43,181 nucleotides of DNA from a virus, in the IMG/VR virus record IMGVR_UViG_3300031757_000432, positions 1 through 43,181 of that record. One strand, given 5' to 3'. The notes beneath the pieces were generated by a model, which was given only the letters and a program-made list of their open reading frames with translations, was not told where the DNA came from and ran no database searches. The position numbers were made by a program, and so were the translations under genes. Below are positions 23,392-31,565 of this stretch, piece by piece (positions within the stretch are counted from its first letter, which is position 1; every line of letters begins with the position of its first letter).

Positions 23392-26058
23392 TTATTCAAA
23401 TTCAAACATAGAACTAAATGTATTATCTTGTAGTGTAGATTGAATATCCCAGTTTAGTTCTCCTAGTAAGTTTCCTAATTTATTGTCAATTAAAGTAGAT
23501 TCCATTGCGTCACCATCAAAAGATAATTCCTTAAACCATTTTGGAATACGTAGTTGATCCGTAGGATATGAAACAGATGTATATTCTAATGGATTCTTTT
23601 TAAGTTTACATACAATAACTTTCATACCATCTACTATTTCCATAGAATGCTTGTCGTTATGCATTCTTTTAAGATTGTTCCAGTTCATACTTGCTCTAAC
23701 GTGACCTGGCATATTCGTTTTTCCATATCTATTTTCTTTTCTTACATATTCTACAAGATTGTTAACTCTTTTAGGCGATCCTTTTTCCCAACCAGGTCGT
23801 TGTTTAAAACTAATTCTAAATTCGGTTATTCTTTCTAAAACTTCTTTTTCTGTTTTTTTAGTTAATACCATTAATAATAATTCACTTAAAAAGTTTTGTA
23901 CAAACACAGGAGTATCTGATCTTTTTAAATCTAATCCCATTGCTTTTACTTTACCAGGCGTATTTTCATCTAATCTAATACCGTCTACTTCATAATTTAA
24001 TACTGCATATCTTTTTTTAGTAATAAAAAGTCCTGTTTCTGCAACAGATTCTTTACCTGCTTCAATAACATCTCCTCTATGTTTAGGACAATGAAATGCT
24101 TCTAACATAAAGTCTTTAAAACTAGTATTAACTTCTTCAGCAACTTTATCATATAATTTGATAACACTTTCTTTATTCCAAGGTATTTTACCTGTTTCTA
24201 TTTCTTTTTTTAATATAGGATGTGCTGAAAAATAAGCAGAATCAGTATCTCCATATATTATTGATTTTCCTAAATGATCATATGTTCCTGTTGTTACTTC
24301 ATTAATTTTAGCCGCCATATGTTTAGTAATTTGTCTACCTGATAATGTTGTGGATTGTCCTATTCTTTTATCAAAAAATCTACAACCTGGATTTAATATT
24401 GCACCATATAAACTATTCAAGTTAATTTTTTTCACTAATTGTCTTCTATCCCAGAATCCTATTTCTGCATCGTTATTAGCATCTACGGCTTTTTGTTTCA
24501 TTTCTTGTAAATGTTGTCGTTCAGCATACCATTTTTTTAATAGTCCTGGTATAACGCCTGTAAAATCACTAGTAAAAATTGTACCATTGGCACTTAACAT
24601 TAAAGAAGCATTACTATCAAATATCAATTTATAAATTTGTGCTCCACTCATTGTTTCGCTTTTGCCGTCTTCCCAGTCTACAGTAATATTAAAATCTTTT
24701 CGTTGAGACATCACTGCTTCATATTCTAAAGATCCAAACTGACCTTCCCATGCTGATGCGAATGATTTTTTTTGTAATGACATTTGTTCGTCTATAAAAG
24801 CATCAGTAGATTCAGGTTTTAATTGACCGACAATACATTCAGGACCCATATTCAATGCTCTAATAACAGATGGATATAGTGATTTAATATCCATTGCACC
24901 TATCCAATTATGTAATCCTTTTTTAGGAAATGCCACATAAGCACCTGCCGCCGATTCAGTAGAGTTGGGTTCACGTTTAATTCTATTAGGTACTTGTACT
25001 CCTCTTTTGTGTGCTTCGTTAATAATGGCTTGTTCTGTTACTGCAACTGCTCCTAATGTAGTTTGAAGTAATACAGTATTTTGATGTGCAAGTTCATTAG
25101 TTAAAGTTATTAATTTAAATTTTTTATCTAACTTATCTAGTAATGCAACGTCTTGTCTATTGTACTCAATAAATTTTGCAAAGTCATCATTATATAATTG
25201 ATCTAACGATCCTTCATATACAGTTTTTGTTTCTCCTAGTTCGTGATCACCAATTGCATCTAGTCTATATGAATGTCGTTCTTCATATGTGTATTTTCTA
25301 TAAAGTTCTAAACTATCTAAATGTACTCGTCCGATTAAATCATATGTTTCTTGTGTTCTTCCAAATCTATCAAATTCTCTTTTTTTAGGTAATTGTTTCC
25401 ATAAACAAAAACGTCTTGTATCATCTTTACTCATTGTTTTAGATATTCTATTAATTAAATATGGAAGATCATACCCTTCACTATTCCATCCACTTAATAC
25501 ATCTGCTTCTTCTATAATATCTAAAAATGCAGTTAGTACTTGAGATTCATGTTCATAAATTGTTACGTTTTCAAAATTTTTAACAGATTCTTTTGCTCTA
25601 GTCATTGACATATTTTTAGGTTTAAGAGCAAACGTAACAAGAGTATCTAACCATTTTAAATGTACACTAATTGCAGTTACTGGCATAAAAGGATCACTTG
25701 GTAAAGAAAAACCTTTTTCAGGATCAAAATCTGTCTCTATATCAAAGAAAGCAATTTTTAATTTAGGTGCATCAGCATTAATATAATTTTCACTTAAACA
25801 TTGAAAAATAGGATTAATGTCAGATTCGTATAATTTTTTGTTTCTATTGATTGCAAGTTCTTTATGGAAATCTTTTGTGTTTTTACATACGATTCTAGTT
25901 AACGTCTTACCGTCGACGCTTTTATGTTTACCTCTAGGATCTTCGTAGTAAAATGTATATTTGATTGGATATTCTCTGAAAATTCTATTTCCGTTATCTC
26001 GTTCTACCACTCTTATGATATCTTGACTTCTATCGAAATAACCATTTATGTAACTCAT
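23392..26058 (-). CDS. 43: Family B DNA polymerase (T4 gp43 type)
   Basis: An 888-residue polymerase (T4 gp43: 898). The exonuclease motifs are FDIET (D106, E108), the GWNSEGYDLPYL block and YNRQDV. The polymerase motifs are DIKSLYPSVIRALNMGPE (motif A), KINLNSLYGAILNPG (motif B) and YGDTDSAY (motif C). All catalytic carboxylates are present, so both polymerase and proofreading activities are expected. AGGAG lies five bases before the ATG. A strong sigma70-like promoter at 26130-26158 gives a leader of about 65 bases. In T4, gp43 also represses its own translation at the leader; a matching operator was not sought further here. Confidence 0.97.
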   Translation of the reverse strand: MSYINGYFDRSQDIIRVVERDNGNRIFREYPIKYTFYYEDPRGKHKSVDGKTLTRIVCKNTKDFHKELAINRNKKLYESDINPIFQCLSENYINADAPKLKIAFFDIETDFDPEKGFSLPSDPFMPVTAISVHLKWLDTLVTFALKPKNMSMTRAKESVKNFENVTIYEHESQVLTAFLDIIEEADVLSGWNSEGYDLPYLINRISKTMSKDDTRRFCLWKQLPKKREFDRFGRTQETYDLIGRVHLDSLELYRKYTYEERHSYRLDAIGDHELGETKTVYEGSLDQLYNDDFAKFIEYNRQDVALLDKLDKKFKLITLTNELAHQNTVLLQTTLGAVAVTEQAIINEAHKRGVQVPNRIKREPNSTESAAGAYVAFPKKGLHNWIGAMDIKSLYPSVIRALNMGPECIVGQLKPESTDAFIDEQMSLQKKSFASAWEGQFGSLEYEAVMSQRKDFNITVDWEDGKSETMSGAQIYKLIFDSNASLMLSANGTIFTSDFTGVIPGLLKKWYAERQHLQEMKQKAVDANNDAEIGFWDRRQLVKKINLNSLYGAILNPGCRFFDKRIGQSTTLSGRQITKHMAAKINEVTTGTYDHLGKSIIYGDTDSAYFSAHPILKKEIETGKIPWNKESVIKLYDKVAEEVNTSFKDFMLEAFHCPKHRGDVIEAGKESVAETGLFITKKRYAVLNYEVDGIRLDENTPGKVKAMGLDLKRSDTPVFVQNFLSELLLMVLTKKTEKEVLERITEFRISFKQRPGWEKGSPKRVNNLVEYVRKENRYGKTNMPGHVRASMNWNNLKRMHNDKHSMEIVDGMKVIVCKLKKNPLEYTSVSYPTDQLRIPKWFKELSFDGDAMESTLIDNKLGNLLGELNWDIQSTLQDNTFSSMFEFE

Positions 26059-26129
26059 TTATTCTCCTAATGTCATTTTTGGCTGACATATTACCAATCG
26101 TTGTTTTTGGCCAACTAAACCTTTTCTAT

Positions 26130-26158
26130 ACTATAACAAGTTTATTGATCTTTGTCAA
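26130..26158 (-). promoter_or_regulatory. Sigma70-like promoter for gp43
   Basis: Minus strand: TTGACA (26158-26153), 17 bp, TATAGT (26135-26130), with an extended TG. Start near 26123. The -35 lies within the 3' end of the 35-residue gene upstream. Confidence 0.8.
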
Positions 26159-26249
26159 GAATGCGGTTCATCGCTTCAATAATTTCTTTTATAGTCCATG
26201 TGCCATTTATTGTTTTTTCTAGTTCTTCTGCCTCAGTTAGTTTGCTCAT
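26142..26249 (-). CDS. Small protein (35 residues)
   Basis: ATG at 26249 overlaps the stop of the bL12 gene as ATGA and reads through 35 codons to a TAA at 26142. The protein is acidic and helical (MSKLTEAEELEKTINGTW ...). Translational coupling is the only support, with the sequence free of stops and a good start. The -35 of the gp43 promoter lies in its last codons. It may be real or a by-product of spacing. Confidence 0.45.
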   Translation of the reverse strand: MSKLTEAEELEKTINGTWTIKEIIEAMNRILDKDQ

Positions 26250-26617
26250 TTTAATTCTACGGTTCCGCCTGCTTCTATTAATGCCTTTTGAACTTTTTCT
26301 GCTTCTTCTTTTTCGATGTTTTCTTTAACTGGTTTTGGTAAATCTTCAATAAAATTCTTGGCTTCTAATAAACCCATCCCTTCGAAATATTCACGTACTT
26401 TTTTAAGTACAGGTATTTTACTGCCAGTTTTAAATCCTGTTAAGATAACTGTGGCTGTTGCTGATTCTTCAACAACTTGGGATTGTGTTTGAGCTGGTTG
26501 ATTCATTAAGCTATCCAAGTTTAGTCCCCAAGCCTTTTCTAATTTTTTAGAAAGTTCTCCTGCTTCAACTACTGTTAATTTTCCTAATTGTTCTACTAAT
26601 GTATCTATTTCTGCCAT
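26246..26617 (-). CDS. rplL: Ribosomal protein bL12 (L7/L12) homologue
   Basis: A 123-residue protein with the layout of bacterial L7/L12: a helical N-terminal dimerisation domain (1-33), a Gln/Ala/Glu-rich hinge (37-54) and a C-terminal domain (55-123). The C-terminal factor-binding surface is well kept (KIPVLKKVREYFEGMGLLEAKNFIE), and the end, KALIEAGGTVELK, matches the cellular ending. In cells L7/L12 forms the ribosomal stalk that recruits EF-G, EF-Tu and IF2. A phage copy could replace or compete with the host stalk. The gene lies between GMP reductase and gp43 and is followed by a four-base overlap with a short ORF. Confidence 0.9.
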   Translation of the reverse strand: MAEIDTLVEQLGKLTVVEAGELSKKLEKAWGLNLDSLMNQPAQTQSQVVEESATATVILTGFKTGSKIPVLKKVREYFEGMGLLEAKNFIEDLPKPVKENIEKEEAEKVQKALIEAGGTVELK

Positions 26618-26625
26618 ATTAATAT

Positions 26626-27678
26626 TTAATGATTCTCATAACTTTCATATACCTTATTGAGTTGGTGGTTTACACAAACAAAACTTGCACATTTGGGTAT
26701 ATCTTTTAATCTTCTTGCCCCAATATATGTACAAGAGGATCTTACACCACCTAACATATCTTCTATTGCTTCTTTAACAGGTCCTCTATCTGGTAAAAAA
26801 ATTCTTTTTCCTTCGTTGCCTCTATATCCATCTTTTCTTTTGCCGTGTATTTCTCTTGCCCGGTCTGAACTCATTCCATAAAATTCTCTTTTTCCGTCTT
26901 TTACTTCAACTTCTGATTCGTTGAATCCTGCTAACATACCACCTAGCATAACAAAATGTGCTCCACCACCTAATGCTTTTGATACATCACCAGGTTCATT
27001 ACATCCACCGTCAGCCATAATATGTCCACCAACGCCATTCGCCGCATCTGCACATTCTACTACTGCTGAAAATTGAGGTACACCAACACCAGCCATTGTT
27101 CTTGTTGTACATACTGAACCAGGACCAATGCCAATTTTTACTATGTCAGCACCACTAATAATTAATTGTTCAACCATTTCACCAGTAACAACGTTACCTG
27201 CAATTATAGTTTTATCTGGAAATTCATCTCTTACTTTTTTAACAAAGTCTACATAATTTTCATGATAACCATTTGCAACGTCAATTGTAATAAACTTAAC
27301 ATCTGGAAAACTTTTTAATACTGTTTGTAATGTAGTATAATCTTCTGCGTCTTTATCCCAAAGTTTTCCTGTGCCTGTACATACAGAAATGTATTTTAAT
27401 TTTATTCCTTGTCCAACTGCTTCTTTCCATTGCTCAGGTGTTGTTGTTTTTGTTATTACAGTCATCATTTTATATTCCTGTAATACTTTAGCCATACTAA
27501 ATGTACCAACACCATCCATATTAGATGCTACAATTGGACAACAAGTATATGATTCTTTAGAGTTTTTAAATGTAAATGTTCTAGTCATATCTACTTCTTT
27601 TCTAGATGATAACGTAGAACGTTTTGGTTTTAACAAAACATCTGCATAATCTAAATGTATAGTTTGATCTAGTCTCAT
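26626..27678 (-). CDS. guaC: GMP reductase
   Basis: A 350-residue IMPDH/GMPR-family enzyme. KIGIGPGSVCTTR carries the catalytic Cys (C190), and the GNVVTG and ADGGC motifs bind the phosphate. There is no CBS insertion and the length fits GMP reductase (about 347) rather than IMP dehydrogenase (about 490); the MAGVGVPQ stretch is GMPR-like. The enzyme makes IMP from GMP with NADPH, feeding adenine nucleotides. That is useful in an AT-rich phage, because host-derived guanine nucleotides are in surplus. It starts 12 bases after the stop of the formate dehydrogenase gene and is followed by bL12. Confidence 0.9.
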   Translation of the reverse strand: MRLDQTIHLDYADVLLKPKRSTLSSRKEVDMTRTFTFKNSKESYTCCPIVASNMDGVGTFSMAKVLQEYKMMTVITKTTTPEQWKEAVGQGIKLKYISVCTGTGKLWDKDAEDYTTLQTVLKSFPDVKFITIDVANGYHENYVDFVKKVRDEFPDKTIIAGNVVTGEMVEQLIISGADIVKIGIGPGSVCTTRTMAGVGVPQFSAVVECADAANGVGGHIMADGGCNEPGDVSKALGGGAHFVMLGGMLAGFNESEVEVKDGKREFYGMSSDRAREIHGKRKDGYRGNEGKRIFLPDRGPVKEAIEDMLGGVRSSCTYIGARRLKDIPKCASFVCVNHQLNKVYESYENH

Positions 27679-27690
27679 TTAGATTCTGTT

Positions 27691-28887
27691 TTATTTTTTA
27701 AATTTAGCCGCTTCTTCTGATCCACCAGTTGCTGTTCCTTTCGTATATGAGTGAGCACCCATTCCAGCAAGTTCTCCATTTTGTACAATTAAGTACGGAT
27801 CTCTTATTGGTGTGCCATCAAAGAAACATTCTAGTATTTCTCTAACACCGTCAGCATATCTTGTTTGTGCTGATAGTGATGTTCCTGATGTATGTGGTGT
27901 CATACCATGGTTTGGCATACTTCTCCAAACATGGTCATTAGGTGCTGGTTGTGGAAACCAAACGTCTCCAGCATAGCCACTTAACTGTCCAGATTCTAAT
28001 GCTCTTGCAATAGCATCTTTATCACATATTTTTCCTCTTGCAGTATTAATAATATACGCACCAGGTTTACATTTACTGATTAAATCATCATTAAACATAT
28101 GTTCTGTTTCAGGGTGTAATGGACAACTTATATTAATCACATCACAAACTGCTATTAAAGATTCAACTGAATCATGATAAGTTAAATTTAATTCTTTTTC
28201 CTTATCTTCAGATAATCTATGTTTGTCAAAATAATGTAGATGTACATCGAATGGTGCCATCTTTCTTAACATATCATAACCGATACGTCCTGCCGCAATA
28301 GTACCTATGTGCATACCTTCAACATCATAACTTCTTTTTACTGCATCTGCAATATGCCAACCACCTTCGTTTACTATTCTGTGTTGATTATGATAATCTC
28401 TAACTAAAGATAAAATCATCATTACAATATGTTCAGCAACTGATCTTGAATTACAATAAGTTACTTCAACTACATCAACTTTACGATCCATTGCCGCTTG
28501 TAAATCAACGTGGTCAGATCCAATACCTGCTGTAATTGCCATTTTTAAATTTGGTGCACTTTCCATTTTTTCTCTTGTCAAGTAATATGGCCAAAACGGT
28601 TGAGATATAACAACGTCAGCATCAACTAATTCTTTGTCTGCTTGACAACCTTCTCCGTCTTTGTCAGATGTAACAACTAATGTGTGTCCAGCATCTTCTA
28701 AAAATTTTCTTAATCCTAACTCTCCAGATACACAACCTAATAAATCACCTGGCGTAAAATCTCTGCCCTTAGGTGTTGGTAGTGTCATTCCGTCTGGATA
28801 TTTTTCTAATTTTGGTAGATCCTTAACTGGATAGCTTGTAGGCATTCCGTCTTTTGGATCGTCGTATAGTATACAAAGTATTTTCAT
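27691..28887 (-). CDS. fdh: NAD-dependent formate dehydrogenase
   Basis: A 398-residue D-2-hydroxyacid-dehydrogenase-fold protein that matches the metal-free NAD-dependent formate dehydrogenase of Pseudomonas sp. 101 (about 400 residues) along its whole length. All the known functional residues fall at the same numbers: I122, G123, N146, D221 (NAD specificity), R284, Q313 and H332. The family end AHSYTKGTATGGSEEAA is also kept. It oxidises formate to CO2 and makes NADH. Formate is released by FolE and peptide deformylase, both encoded here. The ATG is preceded by GGAG. No truncation or frameshift is visible, so it is expected to be active. Such an enzyme is unusual in a phage. Confidence 0.96.
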   Translation of the reverse strand: MKILCILYDDPKDGMPTSYPVKDLPKLEKYPDGMTLPTPKGRDFTPGDLLGCVSGELGLRKFLEDAGHTLVVTSDKDGEGCQADKELVDADVVISQPFWPYYLTREKMESAPNLKMAITAGIGSDHVDLQAAMDRKVDVVEVTYCNSRSVAEHIVMMILSLVRDYHNQHRIVNEGGWHIADAVKRSYDVEGMHIGTIAAGRIGYDMLRKMAPFDVHLHYFDKHRLSEDKEKELNLTYHDSVESLIAVCDVINISCPLHPETEHMFNDDLISKCKPGAYIINTARGKICDKDAIARALESGQLSGYAGDVWFPQPAPNDHVWRSMPNHGMTPHTSGTSLSAQTRYADGVREILECFFDGTPIRDPYLIVQNGELAGMGAHSYTKGTATGGSEEAAKFKK

Positions 28888-28898
28888 TTATTTCTCCG

Positions 28899-29447
28899 TT
28901 ATGTTCTAAGATATTTAAGCATGGTATCAACATCAGATGTTTCAAATGGATCTTGGTCTTCACCTATATCATTCTTGCCTGATTCTATAAACATTTTGAT
29001 TACTTCACCGTTGTCTACAACTGCAGAGTATCTCCAGCTTCGTTTGCCAAAACCTAAATGTTCTTTGTTGATTAACATACCCATTCCTTCAGTAAATTTT
29101 CCATTACCGTCGGGAATCATTTTAATTTTTTCTGCTTTTAAATCTTTTGCCCAAGCATTCATTACAAATGCATCATTTACTGATATACAATAAACTTCAT
29201 CTATGCCTGTTTCTTTAATACTGTCAGCTTTTAATTCATATCCTGGTAAATGTGTGCTTGAACACGTTGGGGTAAATGCACCAGGTAACGAAAATATAAC
29301 TACTTTTTTATTTTTAAATAAATCATCTGTAGTTACATCTAACCACTCACCTGCTACTCTAGTTTTAAATGTTGTGTTAGGTATCATACATTTACTACCA
29401 TTCGCTACCATTCTATGTTCACCGGGTGAAGGCCACATTTTATTCAT
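28899..29447 (-). CDS. Peroxiredoxin (Prx5-type)
   Basis: A 182-residue thioredoxin-fold peroxiredoxin. SLPGAFTPTCSSTHLPGY carries the peroxidatic Cys (C62 from the chosen start), and CISVNDAFVMNAW and GFGKRSWRYSAVV are the later family motifs, including the conserved Arg. It would reduce hydrogen peroxide or alkyl peroxides with a thiol donor. The ATG at 29447, one base after the upstream stop and 10 bases from AAGGA, is preferred; the frame from 29507 overlaps the QueD gene. It sits next to formate dehydrogenase and QueD. A role in protecting redox enzymes during infection is inference. Confidence 0.88.
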   Translation of the reverse strand: MNKMWPSPGEHRMVANGSKCMIPNTTFKTRVAGEWLDVTTDDLFKNKKVVIFSLPGAFTPTCSSTHLPGYELKADSIKETGIDEVYCISVNDAFVMNAWAKDLKAEKIKMIPDGNGKFTEGMGMLINKEHLGFGKRSWRYSAVVDNGEVIKMFIESGKNDIGEDQDPFETSDVDTMLKYLRT

Positions 29448-29448
29448 A

Positions 29449-29943
29449 TTATAACCATCCTTTAAATCCAGCATTTGGATTTGTATAGATTGAACTATTT
29501 TTATCATTTTCTCTTGCTTCTACACTAATAACCCAAGCACGTCCTCTTGTTTTTTCTCGTAAATGTTTGTCTGTCCAATCACAAAGATAATGTGCAGTAC
29601 CTTCCATACCAGGTCCCATTGGATGAGTTCTAATTCTACATACTCCTGCTTTTTCTAATTCTCTAAATTTATCCATATATGGATCTTCTTCATCAAGTAC
29701 TAGAGTATGGTCGTACATATGTTCTAGATGTGCTTTTAATTCTTTTAAGTCACCATAGTCAACTGCAAAGCCTTCTTTTGTAAATGATTTAACTCCAAAT
29801 ACAAAATGAAAACTTCTGCTGTATCCATGAATTACATGACAGTTTCCATCGTGTCTATATTGTCTATGAGCACAAGGAAAGTTCCAAAAACTTTTAGTGG
29901 AAGTAAAACATTCTTCCGTTACATTATCAAAATCATCAGCCAT
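29449..29943 (-). CDS. queD: 6-carboxytetrahydropterin synthase (QueD/PTPS family)
   Basis: A 164-residue T-fold enzyme. FPCAHRQ carries H26, NCHVIHGY carries catalytic C35 and H39, YDHTLVL carries D78-H79 and VEAREND carries E142. The usual second His of the HGH zinc motif is Tyr (Y41), a form I associate with a phage/bacterial subfamily (IHGYSRSF); H46 could be a substitute ligand. QueD turns the FolE product into 6-carboxytetrahydropterin with loss of acetaldehyde, the substrate of QueE. It is the better of two QueD-like proteins in this genome (see 17591-17965). It overlaps the HAD gene by 8 bases. Confidence 0.82.
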   Translation of the reverse strand: MADDFDNVTEECFTSTKSFWNFPCAHRQYRHDGNCHVIHGYSRSFHFVFGVKSFTKEGFAVDYGDLKELKAHLEHMYDHTLVLDEEDPYMDKFRELEKAGVCRIRTHPMGPGMEGTAHYLCDWTDKHLREKTRGRAWVISVEARENDKNSSIYTNPNAGFKGWL

Positions 29944-30232
29944 TAAAAAAATCCTTTTCGTTTATTGCTTTATCGTCAACCCATTTATCATAAACTGGTT
30001 TACCTACGTTAATTGATGTAAATTTACAACCCCATTCATTAAGTTGAGCTACTGTATATAGATACCAGTTTTTTCCAGACATTCCTCCTCTGGAAGTCCA
30101 ATAATGAATTTCATGACCTTTATCATATAATTCATTAACCTGTTTTATTTTTTCTAAATCAGGTTTACTATTATCATAGTCGCTACCTTCAGTATAACAA
30201 ATGGTCCCGTCTATGTCAATGTAATATATCAT
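29936..30232 (-). CDS. HAD-like phosphatase, small
   Basis: A 98-residue protein with the HAD block-I motif YIDIDGTIC (Asp nucleophile and second Asp) and the block-II Thr/Ser in HYWTSRGG. The later KWVDDKAI stretch gives the block-IV Asp pair. It resembles the minimal HAD phosphatases near capsule or nucleotide-sugar genes; the substrate is unknown. It is coupled to queD (8-base overlap), and the membrane-protein gene ends two bases upstream of its start. Confidence 0.78.
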   Translation of the reverse strand: MIYYIDIDGTICYTEGSDYDNSKPDLEKIKQVNELYDKGHEIHYWTSRGGMSGKNWYLYTVAQLNEWGCKFTSINVGKPVYDKWVDDKAINEKDFFNG

Positions 30233-30233
30233 A

Positions 30234-30473
30234 TTATGTTAACCAGTTTGTCCAAATTAATCCTACCGCGGCAACTGTTACCAAAGTAATATTAGTCACT
30301 ATTAATGCAGGCTCTTTCCAAATTATACTTACTGTTAGCCAAAGGACTCCTCCTATAGCTAAAATGATTGGACCTTCTGGATAATATCCTACTGAATTAA
30401 TCGCAGTTCCTATAATTAAAGTCGCAGTGGCTAACCATTTAAGCCACCAAGTTATTTCACTTATCTTGGCCAA
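30234..30473 (-). CDS. Small membrane protein (three TM segments)
   Basis: A 79-residue hydrophobic protein with three predicted transmembrane helices (about 10-24, 34-49 and 55-76) and short polar ends. No family is recognisable, though similar small membrane proteins occur in marine T4-like phages. The frame has no ATG; the best start is TTG at 30473, which overlaps the dsbA gene by 17 bases and lacks a clear ribosome site. Start and expression are therefore uncertain. Confidence 0.62.
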   Translation of the reverse strand: MAKISEITWWLKWLATATLIIGTAINSVGYYPEGPIILAIGGVLWLTVSIIWKEPALIVTNITLVTVAAVGLIWTNWLT

Positions 30474-30717
30474 CTGCTACTATCAAGTTTTCTAAGCTAT
30501 CAAAAGCTTCTGAATACTTGCTCCAATCACCTTTATGTGCAATTTTGATTGCCTTATTAATTAGGGCAGGTTTGATTTCTAATTCTTCGGCTACTGCTTT
30601 TACGGTGTCTTTTAATCCTGCACTTAAATCTTCTACTTCTGAAAGAACGTTTGCTCCTTCATCTACTATTCTTTTTAATTTGGCTTGTTCTTCTGGCCCA
30701 TAAGTTCTTTCACTCAT
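30457..30717 (-). CDS. dsbA: DsbA-like dsDNA-binding protein
   Basis: An 86-residue, mainly helical acidic-and-basic protein (YGPEEQAKLKRIVDEGANVL; AVAEELEIKPALINKAIKIA). It resembles the T4 DsbA protein, which binds double-stranded DNA and affects late transcription. The resemblance is in length, helix pattern and in the matching marine T4-like proteins; no enzymatic motif exists. ATG 30717 is preceded by GAGGAG four bases upstream; the apparent extra codons (to TTG 30729) overlap that ribosome site and are not translated. A sigma70-like promoter lies at 30742-30770. Confidence 0.72.
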   Translation of the reverse strand: MSERTYGPEEQAKLKRIVDEGANVLSEVEDLSAGLKDTVKAVAEELEIKPALINKAIKIAHKGDWSKYSEAFDSLENLIVAVGQDK

Positions 30718-30721
30718 AATT

Positions 30722-30727
30722 CTCCTC
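30722..30727 (-). promoter_or_regulatory. Strong ribosome site fixing the dsbA start
   Basis: GAGGAG on the minus strand, four bases before ATG 30717, rules out the in-frame TTG at 30729. Confidence 0.8.
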
Positions 30728-30741
30728 AATAAATTTAACTT

Positions 30742-30770
30742 ATTTTACTTAATATTGATTGAAATGTCAA
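30742..30770 (-). promoter_or_regulatory. Sigma70-like promoter for dsbA
   Basis: Minus strand: TTGACA (30770-30765), 17 bp, TAAAAT (30747-30742). Start near 30735; leader about 18 bases. Confidence 0.75.
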
Positions 30771-30783
30771 GAATTCTTTTTGA

Positions 30784-31491
30784 TTATTCTTTATTAGGAT
30801 TTGGTTTATCAATTTTTGGTTTATGTTCTTTTAATTCATATGCCCAAGTATCGCCATCACCGTAATTGGCTGACCATTTTGGATTATCTTCTACACTATA
30901 TTCTCTTGTGCTAACTTTAAAATCTGCTGTTTTAGTTTCATGAGATACTAAACTTTGCTCAAACCATCTCATTCTGTTATTTGGTTGTGCGGCATATTGT
31001 CCGTTATCTAATTTCATTACATTAAATGATTTGTGTTCATCAGGTATTTCAGAAAAAGTTGTATTGAGTTCATTGTCATTGCTATGGCAACTATCTATTG
31101 TAAACATATATTCACCACTATGCATTTTTTTGTCTTTACCTAAAAATGAACAACGAAGTCCTGATAATGTTGCTTTTTCTAAAACTGTAATGTAATATGA
31201 AAAGGAATCCCAAATTTCTAAATGATCTAAAGGTAAAAATTTACTTGTATCTGCATCTGTTTTCCAAACGTATGCACTCAGAGGTAGTTTATCGTATAAT
31301 GCACCATATTCTGGAAGTAAGGATTCTATATATAATGCTTTACCTGATATACTTTTTACAGTAATCCAGACAGCAGGAGTATATTTGCCTTGACCTAATA
31401 ATTTTCCGTTATCATCTTTTTGCAGGTCATAGAGATATTCCATTCTAACATAACAGTCTACTGGCGGTAAGTTTGCTATTAAATAAGCCAT
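30784..31491 (-). CDS. Conserved phage hypothetical protein
   Basis: A 235-residue protein of mostly beta content. It contains no named domain, but stretches such as PAVWITVKSISGKALYIESL and LKNGSLRG-like turns (ATLSGLRCSFLG), and an ending rich in Pro and Lys (HKPKIDKPNPNKE), are of the kind shared by marine T4-like phages. A GAGGAGG ribosome site and a late box at 31539-31545 stand before it, so it is a late, probably virion-associated gene. The precise role is unknown. Confidence 0.68.
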   Translation of the reverse strand: MAYLIANLPPVDCYVRMEYLYDLQKDDNGKLLGQGKYTPAVWITVKSISGKALYIESLLPEYGALYDKLPLSAYVWKTDADTSKFLPLDHLEIWDSFSYYITVLEKATLSGLRCSFLGKDKKMHSGEYMFTIDSCHSNDNELNTTFSEIPDEHKSFNVMKLDNGQYAAQPNNRMRWFEQSLVSHETKTADFKVSTREYSVEDNPKWSANYGDGDTWAYELKEHKPKIDKPNPNKE

Positions 31492-31538
31492 ACCTCGGTA
31501 CCTCCTCTAATAATTTTTCCATAACGTAATTATAAGAG

Positions 31539-31545
31539 TATTTAT
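31539..31545 (-). promoter_or_regulatory. T4-type late promoter box
   Basis: ATAAATA on the minus strand; predicted start near 31533, a leader of about 42 bases to ATG 31491. Confidence 0.6.
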
Positions 31546-31565
31546 TGTATTTTAAGGAATTGACT

